DNA of 30,346 bases from NCBI GenBank assembly GCA_002433075.1, contig DJHM01000012.1:62147-92492 (forward strand), read 5' to 3'. The notes under the pieces were generated by a model, which saw only the letters and a program-made list of their open reading frames with translations, searched no databases and had not been told where the DNA came from. A program made the translations under genes and the position numbers. This DNA comes from Latescibacteria bacterium UBA6620. GTDB lineage: Bacteria > Latescibacterota > UBA2968. This document shows, in pieces, positions 16,474-24,413 of the stretch; position 1 is the stretch's first letter, and every line of letters starts with the position of its first letter.

Positions 16474-19400
16474 ATGGAACAAAAGTTATTTACAAATCCC
16501 CCGGGCGACTATCGCCCTGCTCCCTTCTGGTTCTGGAACGGGAACATCGAGGAGGCGGAGCTCGTCCGCCAGATCCGCGAGATGGCGGACAAGGGCGTCG
16601 GCGGCTTCGTGATTGCCGCGGGTGCCGGGCTGCGCATTCCCTACCTGTCGCAGACGTGGTTCGATCGCATCGGTCTCGCGATTGAGACGGCCAGACAGAA
16701 CGATCTCAGCGTCTGGTTTCACGACGCGTTCCCTCACGCGCGTGCGCTCACGGGCGGACGGGTTGTGCTCACCGAACCCCGTCACCGAGCGCAATACCTA
16801 ACCTTCCGAGAAACCACGGTTCAGGGAGGTCAGCAGGTCGATCTCGAACTCCCCTGGGCAACCGTCCTTCGTGCAGTCGCAGTCCCCCTCCGCCGCGACC
16901 GGAGTCTGTGGGAAGACGCGGAGGAGATCGACAGCTTCATCGGTGTCGACCACCGCGCTCAGCGTCTGCAAAAAACCTCCGATGCCGAACCCTTCTTCGA
17001 CCGCCAGTTTGAAACACACGACCCGGTTCAGCGGCTTTACTGGAAAGCTCCCGCAGGTCGCTGGCGTGTCATCGTCTTCCTCCAGCAGGAGGTACGGGGA
17101 CCCGACCAGACAGGAACCCACTTCGACCCCCTCAGCCGCGAAGCGGTGATGACCTACATCCGGTCGACCTTCCAGCCCTATGTCGACCTTGGAGGCAAAC
17201 ACCTCGGCAAGACGGTCAGGGGGTTCTACACCACGAGTGAAGCGAAGGCCCCGGGTCACCTGCCCTGGTCCAGCATCCTTCCGGACGCCTATCGGGCCAG
17301 GAACGGCTACGATCTGATCTCTCAGCTACCCGCCCTGATCACCCCATTCGGGCCGAACACCGCCAGAATCCGATACGACTATTTCCAGACGCTCAGCGAG
17401 CTTCTGCAACTCAGCTACCACCGCACCTGTGCCGAGTGGGCAACTGAGAATAAGCTCAGCTTCCTGACCGACGTTCCCCTGTTCCGAAGCGCACACCTCG
17501 ATGCGGGTCACATCGCGGGTATCAAGGGCGGGTCGGAGAAGGGGCACGCGGAAGCGCCCGACGGCGCCTGTGCCAATCCGAGCCTGAATCCCGTGTTCGC
17601 TGCGTCGGCCGCCCGCCAGACGGGGTCGGGAAAAGTCTTCGCGACCGTCGGTCAAGGCGCAGGGTGGTCCCTTTCTGCCAAGGACATCAAGTCAGCCGTC
17701 GATCGTCTGGCCGCCGAGGGCTGTAACGTCTTCACGCCTCACGGCTTCTCCTACACGATCGATGGACTGAGAAAACACGACGGCTCGTCCTCCCAATTCA
17801 ACCAGAGTCCCCACTGGGAATCCTACGGGGCCATCAGTGACTACATCGGGCGGCTCTCCTATGCGCTGAATGCAGGTTCGCGAGCGAGCCGTGTCGCGCT
17901 TCTGGAGCCAGGAACCTCCCTGATCGCCCATCTCGGTCATCCTGGAAAAGCGTGGCGCTACAGCGGCTTCGACAGCGATGAGGAAAAACTCGCAGAGCGC
18001 CTTCGTGCGGACTGGGCCGCCATCCTCGAAGCCTTGCCCCGGTTGGGACGAAGCTTCGATTGTCTGGACCCTGCGATGCTTGCACAGGGCAAGATCCGGG
18101 GTCGAGAGATCCACATCGGGGACTGCGTCTACGATGTGCTCGTCATCCCCCCCATCACGAACCTCGAGCGCGATGCCTTCGAAGTCCTCCGCGACTTCAT
18201 TAACAAAGAGGGAACGGTCGTTTCGGTCAGCCTGCTCCCGATCGAGGACATCCAGGAAGGACCTTCGATCGTCGAAGCCATCACAAAACTGTCCGATATG
18301 GAAGCGGGCAGGATGATCAAGGACTATATGGGGCACGAGTTGGGGGTCCACCTCGTCAATCGAGGCAACCTGCACCTCGTTCGCACCGGCGGCTGCGTTG
18401 TCGAAAACAACGGAACCCGCGCGCTGGGCGAAGTCCTCGACCAGGTGTCTCCCAGGGAGGTCGTCCTTCAGACGGAGAAGCGAGCCGCGGGGTCGGTCCT
18501 CATCCAGGAGCGGCTTGACGGAGACCAGCGGGTCATCTTCCTCGCCAACACGGTCGGTTACGGTTTCGATTCTTCCATCAGTGTCCGGGTCCCCGACAGG
18601 AAACACATCCTCGAACGCTGGAACCTCGAGACCGGGAAGCGTGAGCCACTATCGGCCCAGTACGAAGACGGACGGATGACAGCCGCTCTGCGCTTCGAGG
18701 CACATACCTCTCACCTTCTCGTAGCCTCAAGATCCGAACCCGAGGGAGTTGCGGAAGCGGAAACCGCAACGCTGGACCTTTCCCTCGAGGGGGCTTGGCG
18801 GATCGATCCGGAGGCGGACAACGCGCTCCGGATCGATCGTTTCCGGATGCAGATCGATCCTCAGGATCGGGGGACAAAGGACGGATGGGCCGCCCTCACC
18901 CACAACGACGGCAGATGGGCGTCAGTCGAGCCTGCGCTATTCTCCGAGCAGCTTGGATCGGTCTCCCAGGCCAACGTTCCACTCACCTACGCCAACGAAG
19001 AAGGCGACCCTGAAGTCCAGCTGCCTCTCGTCGTCTGGTATCGGACCACCTTCCAGGCCGACCTCGTGCCCAGTAAGCTGTCGCTCGTCCTCGACCGCAG
19101 TGCGATTCTCGGGGACTACCAGGTCTTCGTCAACGGCTCTCGCCTACCGAACAACGCCTTCAGACCCACGTTCCGGTACGACAACAGCAATCTTACCTGC
19201 GCTCTTAGTCGACGAGTCACCAAGGGAAAGAACACCATCGCAGTGCGGGTCGAAGTCTCCAAACTCTCCGAGGGTCTCGTAGACGCCTTCTACCTGTTCG
19301 GCAAGTTCGGTGTCAGAAAGTGGAAAACCGATGCCTATCGCATCGGCGCCCTCCCCGAACGGGGGCCTTTCGCCGATCTCGATCAGAATCGAATGCCTTT

Positions 19401-19698
19401 CTACGCGGGGACTGTCGCGTATTCTCAGGAGGTCAGCCTCAAACGGCCTAAGCCCGACCGATTCACGCTCACTCTCGATCGCGAACTGCGTGACTCCGAA
19501 GACGTCTACGAACTGAGCGTGAACGGTCACGTCATCGGGTCCCGTCCCTGGTCGCCCTACACCTGGGAGGGGAAATCTTCTCATCTGAAGAACGGACGAA
19601 ATCGGATCACCCTCCGCGTGTCGAACACCCTTTCCCGGCTGCTTACCGGCAAGCGCTTCAACGCCCGCACGCACCGAATGAGCGCCATCCGCGCCTGA
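16474..19698 (+). CDS. large glycoside hydrolase, GH106 (alpha-L-rhamnosidase)-like
   Basis: A 1074-residue protein from ATG 16474 (MEQKLFTNPPGDYRPAPFWF). The ORF is open further upstream, but that part overlaps the response-regulator remnant. The N-terminal signature APFWFWNGNI...LVRQIREMADKGVGGFVI, then LSVWFHDAFPHA, resembles GH106-type rhamnosidases and related uncharacterised hydrolases with a (beta/alpha)8 catalytic core. The middle part (about 330-560) includes GQGAGWSLSAKDIKSAVDRL and NVFTPHGFSYTIDG, typical of the barrel. The C-terminus (about 770-1070) looks like one or two galactose-binding-like beta-sandwich modules (LSLVLDRSAILGDYQVFVNG, NTIAVRVEVSKL). There is no signal peptide, so a cytoplasmic role on short oligosaccharides is likely. 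Substrate and catalytic residues cannot be fixed from sequence. A strong hairpin follows. Confidence 0.75.
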   Translation: MEQKLFTNPPGDYRPAPFWFWNGNIEEAELVRQIREMADKGVGGFVIAAGAGLRIPYLSQTWFDRIGLAIETARQNDLSVWFHDAFPHARALTGGRVVLTEPRHRAQYLTFRETTVQGGQQVDLELPWATVLRAVAVPLRRDRSLWEDAEEIDSFIGVDHRAQRLQKTSDAEPFFDRQFETHDPVQRLYWKAPAGRWRVIVFLQQEVRGPDQTGTHFDPLSREAVMTYIRSTFQPYVDLGGKHLGKTVRGFYTTSEAKAPGHLPWSSILPDAYRARNGYDLISQLPALITPFGPNTARIRYDYFQTLSELLQLSYHRTCAEWATENKLSFLTDVPLFRSAHLDAGHIAGIKGGSEKGHAEAPDGACANPSLNPVFAASAARQTGSGKVFATVGQGAGWSLSAKDIKSAVDRLAAEGCNVFTPHGFSYTIDGLRKHDGSSSQFNQSPHWESYGAISDYIGRLSYALNAGSRASRVALLEPGTSLIAHLGHPGKAWRYSGFDSDEEKLAERLRADWAAILEALPRLGRSFDCLDPAMLAQGKIRGREIHIGDCVYDVLVIPPITNLERDAFEVLRDFINKEGTVVSVSLLPIEDIQEGPSIVEAITKLSDMEAGRMIKDYMGHELGVHLVNRGNLHLVRTGGCVVENNGTRALGEVLDQVSPREVVLQTEKRAAGSVLIQERLDGDQRVIFLANTVGYGFDSSISVRVPDRKHILERWNLETGKREPLSAQYEDGRMTAALRFEAHTSHLLVASRSEPEGVAEAETATLDLSLEGAWRIDPEADNALRIDRFRMQIDPQDRGTKDGWAALTHNDGRWASVEPALFSEQLGSVSQANVPLTYANEEGDPEVQLPLVVWYRTTFQADLVPSKLSLVLDRSAILGDYQVFVNGSRLPNNAFRPTFRYDNSNLTCALSRRVTKGKNTIAVRVEVSKLSEGLVDAFYLFGKFGVRKWKTDAYRIGALPERGPFADLDQNRMPFYAGTVAYSQEVSLKRPKPDRFTLTLDRELRDSEDVYELSVNGHVIGSRPWSPYTWEGKSSHLKNGRNRITLRVSNTLSRLLTGKRFNARTHRMSAIRA

Positions 19699-19725
19699 CC
19701 CACGCACAAACCCGCACGACAGAAA

Positions 19726-19767
19726 AACAAGAAGACCGAGCCATCCTTCCGGCCCGGTCTTCTTGTT
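19726..19767. terminator. strong 13-bp hairpin, likely bidirectional terminator
   Basis: aacaagaagaccg (19726-19738) and cggtcttcttgtt (19755-19767) pair perfectly, with further pairing into the loop. It lies 28 bases after the glycosidase stop. A run of A on the left flank gives a U-tract for minus-strand transcripts as well. Confidence 0.8.
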
Positions 19768-20130
19768 GAACGATATCCTCTCGCCAGCTACACCGTAAAC
19801 GAAAATCCCCGAAACTGAAGCATCAAACTGAGGCTTCGACGAAATGTCGTCACGATGCGGTGCGCCGTCCTCACGGTGGACTCTGCTTTCCGTGCAGGAG
19901 ATTCCGTCCTTCTGAGCACAGTCGGAGCGGTGGCCCCGGAGGCTGAGAGCGCAGAATGCGATCATAGGACGCACCCACCGTGGAAGAAGGAATTCGCCGG
20001 GTACGTGGTTTACGAAGCGAGCTCGAGCGTTTCAGGGGGTGGGTCGAGCGGGCGGGTGATCCGGGATAGCCGTTCGACGAGACAGGTGTCCCGATCATAC
20101 CCACCGACCTTTCAAGGGTCGTCTGTCCAG
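19768..20130. other. gap without a supported gene
   Basis: Several open frames exist on both strands, but none has a recognisable domain, a convincing ribosome site or natural composition. One plus-strand frame (19855-20220) runs antisense into the coding tail of the next minus-strand gene and is treated as a shadow. A small gacc/ggtc hairpin near 20107-20118 follows the stop at 20131. Confidence 0.4.
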
Positions 20131-21103
20131 CTATACGAGCGTAGTGAGTTCCTCTTCGGAATCTGCGACTTCAGGCTGGGCGAGTTCGTCCCCCGCCTCG
20201 ACCTCCGGCGCCACAGCTAGCTGACCGAAGGAGGCACGGGCTTCCTGGAGGAAGCCGTCGACCTCGTCGAAGAAGGCGTTCAGCTCATTATACGACGAAC
20301 TAACTCAGTGCTGCCGTTCCATCTGCGTCTAGACCGAACGTTTCCGTCGCCTGCTCCATCAGCCCGTCGAGGGAAGACAGCACGAACTCCCGGGTTTCAC
20401 TCAGGGCCGAATCGACGTGGTCGAAGAACCGCTGTAGGGCGTCTCCTGACCCGGATCTGGCATCTGTTTCAGACAGGTATCGATCGAGCATTCCGCTGTT
20501 CAGATCGCCGATCGATTCTGCCTGACGAGTGAACTGACCCAGGAAGGAAAACTCGAGAGAGATATCCAGCTGAAAAGTGCGTGCAACACGTTCCCTCGTC
20601 TGTCCGAACCGCTCCGCGCGACCGGCCGGCATATCGACCGAAAGCTCCCGCGTGCGGCTGTAGAAGAGCTCCGTCTGCAGCTGGCGAGACTCTGCGAAGC
20701 CCCCCGCGATTGCGCGTCTCGACTCGAACAGCGAGGACTGGTAGTAGAGACTACTCGACTCCCGTGCCCGGACCGAGGCCGACGAGCCATCGCGATCGTT
20801 CACCGAAACGGGTGAGGCAATCAGGGACCGCTGAGTCTGAATGTTCAGATTGAAGGAAATTGCGAACGACGAACTTACCACCGTGCTCGGTGCGTAGGTG
20901 CCGTTCTCGACCGCGATCGGAGGTTCCTCTGCCGGCTGGTCGAATGAAGCTCCGGCCAGGTTGGACAGCAGTTCCTCGCGCACTTCGTCGGGCGTGAGAT
21001 CCAGCAGATCTCCCGATTCCGCTTCAGCGGGTCCTGAGGGGACGCCCTGAGGCCGTTCGGCCAGGGGAACACGATCCGCAAAGAACGAAGAAAGATCGAT
21101 CAT
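20131..21103 (-). pseudogene. unknown helical protein, C-terminal 50 residues displaced by a frameshift
   Basis: I do not recognise the family. The start is ATG 21103 (MIDLSSFFADRVPLAERPQG); the open frame extends upstream but without a ribosome site. The body contains a beta-rich stretch (SSFAISFNLNIQTQRSL) and long helices (ESRRAIAGGFAESRQLQTEL, TFQLDISLEFSFLGQFTRQ). The first frame ends at TAG 20300 after GLDADGTAALS. In the +1 frame coding text continues without a start codon: VSSSYNELNAFFDEVDGFLQ, then an acidic tail ending LTTLV at TAG 20131. Deleting one base near 20304 joins the two into about 323 residues. No signal peptide or membrane segment is visible. It is convergent with the glycosidase and downstream of the OmpA gene and its terminator. 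Confidence 0.6.
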
Positions 21104-21208
21104 AGTGATTCTAGTCTGGGGCGATGTTAGGATGAGACGTGGAGACCCCACACCCCATTCTATATATCGACCGATTTGCCCATAAATTTGAGGCTCCAGG
21201 CACGCAAA

Positions 21209-21238
21209 AGGCCGTCCGCCCAAGAGGGCGAACGGCCT
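21209..21238 (-). terminator. intrinsic terminator of the OmpA-family gene
   Basis: A 13-bp stem with one mismatch (aggccgtccgccc / gggcgaacggcct) and loop aaga. On the minus strand it is followed by ttttgcg. It begins 29 bases after the OmpA stop. Confidence 0.85.
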
Positions 21239-21266
21239 CGATTTTATCCCGATTCGGGCACCCCGT

Positions 21267-22013
21267 TTACTGTTCGATCACGATCTCGAATCGCCGATTT
21301 TTCCGCTGGCCTTCGGGGGTGTCGTTCGAAGCGATCGGCTTCTGCTCGCCGTAGCCTACGGGAATCAGCACGTTGTCGTCGATCCCTCCCTGACTCACCA
21401 GGTAGGCCTTCACACTCTGGGCCCGGAATTCGGACAGCCCCATATTCACGTCATCCGGACCCTCGCTGTCCGTATGACCTTCCACGCGCACTTTGATCGG
21501 CCGGAATCTCTTGATGAAAGCAACCGCCCGATCCAGTTCGCGTATCGCCTCGGGTCGGAGGGTACTGCTCCCCTTGTCGAACAGGTTTTCCGAAGAAACG
21601 ACGAACACCGGCTGGACGTAATCTCCAATCATCACGGCCGTCCGGTTGAGATGCGGATCTCCGTGCGACGCCAACTCGATCACGCGAGACACGCACATAT
21701 CCGGCTGTGCTTCGTAGACCCGGACGCGGCCGACAAATTGGGTCGTCTTGAACGTAATGCTGCCAATGTCGGCTTCGACCACGTGATCCCGGTAAACGTT
21801 CATCGTCATTCCGATCTGCACGCCACGATCCGACCCGATCTTGATATAGAAATCATTCTGGCGAGCGGAGTCGGGTGCAGCGGTCCCCTTGTCCAGCGGG
21901 GTCTTGGCTTTGAACACGATGAACTCGCTCTGAGCCTCCAGTCTGCCGCTTATCGCAACCACACAGGTTGCCATCAGAATCAGCATAGTTCTCATCCAGC
22001 CCGTTTCACTCAT
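21267..22013 (-). CDS. OmpA-family outer-membrane/peptidoglycan-binding protein
   Basis: A 248-residue protein from ATG 22013, chosen because tggagg lies 5 bases upstream and a signal peptide follows (MLILMATCVVAISGRLEAQ). The open frame reaches 22235, but the extra residues are Arg-rich and non-natural. The central part (GSDRGVQIGMTMNVYRD...VGRVRVYEAQPDMCVSRV) resembles the small beta domain found in FlgT-like and similar envelope proteins. The C-terminal 110 residues are an OmpA domain: FDKGSSTLRPEAIRELD, VEGHTDSEGPDDVNMGLSE, NRRFEIVI, carrying the Asp and Arg that grip diaminopimelate. It probably anchors the outer membrane to peptidoglycan, so a diderm envelope is implied. Confidence 0.88.
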   Translation of the reverse strand: MSETGWMRTMLILMATCVVAISGRLEAQSEFIVFKAKTPLDKGTAAPDSARQNDFYIKIGSDRGVQIGMTMNVYRDHVVEADIGSITFKTTQFVGRVRVYEAQPDMCVSRVIELASHGDPHLNRTAVMIGDYVQPVFVVSSENLFDKGSSTLRPEAIRELDRAVAFIKRFRPIKVRVEGHTDSEGPDDVNMGLSEFRAQSVKAYLVSQGGIDDNVLIPVGYGEQKPIASNDTPEGQRKNRRFEIVIEQ

Positions 22014-22032
22014 AACTGCCTCCAGAGGTCGT

Positions 22033-22049
22033 CCGGGCTGCAAGCCCGG
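22033..22049 (-). other. hairpin between the FolC fusion and OmpA genes
   Basis: ccgggct and agcccgg form a 7-bp stem with a 3-base loop in the 74-base gap. It has no U-tract and lies just upstream of the OmpA ribosome site. It may be a processing or weak termination element. Confidence 0.3.
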
Positions 22050-22087
22050 TTCGGTCCATTCGGCTGACTCAGCGTGGGTCCAGCCCA

Positions 22088-24232
22088 TCACACCGCCGGC
22101 CCGTCGGCCGGAGCCACGGGTTCTTCCGGCATCGGCCGCACATTCAGCGCGTCCTGAGCCAGATTTCGCCGCAGCAGTTTGCGATAAATCTCGACGAACT
22201 CTTCCCGCCCGTATTCGGAATTGTAGAAATAACACACCGGGTTCGGGTTCACCTCGAGGATCCTCAGGCCTTCCTGGCCGCCAATCAGGTCGATCGCGCA
22301 GAACCCCAGGGGCAGGACCTCATACAGGGATTCGGCAATTTCACCTAGCGCCTTGAGCAGATTCGGATCTTCGACCCGCACTGCCCTGCCACTCTGATGG
22401 TGCAATGGATTGAGGTCATCTGTCACGATTTCGGTTTCGGGTGCCTGTTTTTCGTAGGCAAGAAGAAGCCTGCCATCAGCCACGACAGCTCGGTATTCGG
22501 GTCCGCTCACATAGGCCTGGACCAGGATGACATTTTGAAAGAGGCCGCTCGACTCACACATGTTGACGAGACGCGCCCGAAGCCCTTCACGGCTCCCTTC
22601 AAGGTAGACCCCCTGCGCCATCGACCCCTGGTTCCGTTTGACGACCACCGGGTAGGTGAATCGATCCTCCACGTCGCTCAGCACGTCATCTACGGAAGAA
22701 TGTGTTCGGTACCGATTGAACCGCTCGTCCGCCAGTGGGTTGAACACCTTCATCGACAATGGCACCGGAAGGCCTGCCTGTGTGAACAGTTCGTACTGGT
22801 AGGCCTTGTCTTCCGCAAGCCTCGCTGTGACGTAGTCGTTGAACGGATGCTTGTTTCGAAGAAAATAGGTCGGGCGCTGCAGACCCCGAACCAGAAGCAC
22901 GTTCCCGTCCTCCGAGACCGCCTCGAGCGAGAAACCCTCCTCCTCGGCGGCCATCGAAAGACAGGTCAGCGATTCGAGCAGCACATCTTCGGTGATCCCG
23001 TCGAGCTCAGCAGGCAGATCAAGCGCGCGCCGCGCCTGCGCCACCAGGTGCAGCGATCCTGTCACGCACGTCGGACCCTCTACGTCCCGCAGAAAAGTCC
23101 TTAGATGTTCGACACCCGGCGGCAAGAACTCACAGGGTGTGTCTCCCGCATAGCCCACGAGATCGGACCAGGGCAATGCCTTGGGATGATCCGAACGCGT
23201 GGGACGAAACTCTTCAGCCACCGGTCTTAATGCTTCCATCACGCCACGCGCGTCGTGGCCCGAGGCGCCCCCGACGACGAACGTCCACTTCGGGGCGAGA
23301 CGGCGGAGGCTCTCTACGAGTCTTCGTGCAGCGGCTGGATTGTGGGCGCCGTCGAGCACGATCGGGGGAACCGTCCGTGCGATCTCGAAACGCCCCGGCC
23401 ACTCGTGCCGCTCGAGAGCGACCTTCATCGTCTCATCCGTCACCTCAAACAGGGCCGAGGCAACCGCCCGGGCAAGACTCACATTCTCCGCCAACACGTC
23501 GGACGATAACGGTTGCCCTACGGTCTGCACAGCTTCCGATTCGACCCAGCGAAGATCGAAGCCCACCTCGATCTGGCGATTTTTCAGCACCGCGCTCACC
23601 GATTCGTGCTGGCTCGAAGGCGTGAACAGCGGGCGATCGCGACGTGCGATGTGCGATTTGTCCCGTGTGATCTCTTCGACTGTCATACCCAGGAATTCGA
23701 CGTGATCCAGATCGATCGACGTGAGCACCGAAACCTCGTGGTCCCACGCATTCGTCGAGTCGTACCGTCCACCCAGCCCGACCTCGAAGATCGCCACCTC
23801 CACGCCCGCGTCTTCGAACAACAATGCGGCCAACGCCGTCAGTGCCTCGAATTTCGAGAATCCACCTACGCCCTCGGTCTCGAAACCAACCGCGGCATCC
23901 CTGATCCTGGCCACGCCGGCGGCCCAGGCCTCGCGTTCGGACGGAATCCCATCGAGTCGAACCCGTTCACGAACCGAGTGCAGATGAGGAGAACTGAAGA
24001 ATCCGACCCTACGTCCCGACGCGGTTACCAGCGCGGAGATGAAACTCCCCGTCGTACCCTTTCCGTTCGTGCCTCCCACGATCACGGAACGGAACGCCCG
24101 CTCCGGATTCTCGAGTCGGGCGAGCAGCGCCCGCATCCTAGGAAGGTAGTCGTCGATCGGGCCGGTCGGGGGCCTGCCGGTCTCCCAATCAGGCAATGTG
24201 TCGAGAAATCGCCGGCTTTGCAGAAAGTCCAA
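22088..24232 (-). CDS. FolC-like Mur ligase fused to a C-terminal ATP-grasp ligase
   Basis: About 714 residues from TTG 24232 (LDFLQSRRFLDTLPDW), the usual opening of FolC; the open frame extends to 24322. Residues 1-430 are a folylpolyglutamate/dihydrofolate synthase: P-loop IVGGTNGKGTTG (about 51-62), FFSSPHLHSVRERVR, VGLGGRYDSTN, the lysine in RDKSHIARR, and LDGAHNPAAARRL. Residues about 440-695 form an ATP-grasp domain: AEDKAYQYELFTQAGLPVPL, the glycine-rich loop PVVVKRNQGSMAQGV, VQAYVSGPEYRAVVADGR, and Mg-binding GFCAIDLIGG...ILEVNPNPVCY. All catalytic elements of both halves appear intact. FolC adds glutamate to folates. ATP-grasp enzymes of the RimK/CofF/MptN group add amino acids, often alpha-linked glutamate. 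The order is the reverse of cyanophycin synthetase. I infer a two-step tail-adding enzyme, perhaps for folate. Confidence 0.85.
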   Translation of the reverse strand: MDFLQSRRFLDTLPDWETGRPPTGPIDDYLPRMRALLARLENPERAFRSVIVGGTNGKGTTGSFISALVTASGRRVGFFSSPHLHSVRERVRLDGIPSEREAWAAGVARIRDAAVGFETEGVGGFSKFEALTALAALLFEDAGVEVAIFEVGLGGRYDSTNAWDHEVSVLTSIDLDHVEFLGMTVEEITRDKSHIARRDRPLFTPSSQHESVSAVLKNRQIEVGFDLRWVESEAVQTVGQPLSSDVLAENVSLARAVASALFEVTDETMKVALERHEWPGRFEIARTVPPIVLDGAHNPAAARRLVESLRRLAPKWTFVVGGASGHDARGVMEALRPVAEEFRPTRSDHPKALPWSDLVGYAGDTPCEFLPPGVEHLRTFLRDVEGPTCVTGSLHLVAQARRALDLPAELDGITEDVLLESLTCLSMAAEEEGFSLEAVSEDGNVLLVRGLQRPTYFLRNKHPFNDYVTARLAEDKAYQYELFTQAGLPVPLSMKVFNPLADERFNRYRTHSSVDDVLSDVEDRFTYPVVVKRNQGSMAQGVYLEGSREGLRARLVNMCESSGLFQNVILVQAYVSGPEYRAVVADGRLLLAYEKQAPETEIVTDDLNPLHHQSGRAVRVEDPNLLKALGEIAESLYEVLPLGFCAIDLIGGQEGLRILEVNPNPVCYFYNSEYGREEFVEIYRKLLRRNLAQDALNVRPMPEEPVAPADGPAV

Positions 24233-24245
24233 GCGCGTCCACCCA

Positions 24246-24362
24246 TCAAAAAACGCCCGGGAGCCACACCCAGGCGATACCAGCAGCACACCGAAAGTAG
24301 CAGGTCGCATCCTGACACGCAATCAGATTGTCTCGGGTGAACCGTTCGATCCACGTCGGCAT
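24246..24362 (-). CDS. small ORF, possible leader peptide of the FolC fusion
   Basis: A 38-codon frame with an excellent ribosome site (agggaggg, 6 bases before ATG 24362). The peptide begins MPTWIERFTRDNLIACQDAT and ends in AWVWLPGVF, with three Trp and three Cys. Its last ten codons form the terminator hairpin and the stop TGA touches the end of the U-tract. This is the arrangement expected of a translated leader whose ribosome could affect hairpin folding, though no run of one regulatory codon is seen. It could instead be a small independent gene. It is divergent to rimO. Confidence 0.45.
   Translation of the reverse strand: MPTWIERFTRDNLIACQDATCYFRCAAGIAWVWLPGVF
24248..24275 (-). terminator. 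intrinsic terminator immediately upstream of the FolC fusion, possible attenuator
   Basis: On the minus strand, gcctggg, loop tgtggct, cccgggc, then g and six T. It ends only 15 bases before the FolC-fusion start codon, and its U-tract contains the last codons of a small ORF. Transcripts for the fusion must pass it unless a promoter lies in the last few bases. Confidence 0.75.
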
Positions 24363-24413
24363 TCGATGCCCTCCCTTGACACAGGGACTCCGGCGCCCGA
24401 TTCTTTCACAGCA

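Noticed and set aside
19855..20220. 121-residue plus-strand frame
   Set aside because: No domain or ribosome site, and its second half is antisense to natural coding text of the minus-strand gene ending at 20131.
22014..22235. N-terminal extension of the OmpA gene to 22235
   Set aside because: The extra 74 residues are Arg-rich and overlap the FolC-fusion end. The ATG at 22013 has a strong ribosome site followed by a signal peptide.
24330..24365. tRNA-like T-loop text (gttcgatcc) on the plus strand
   Set aside because: The flanking bases do not form a five-base T-stem, and no acceptor or anticodon arm can be drawn.
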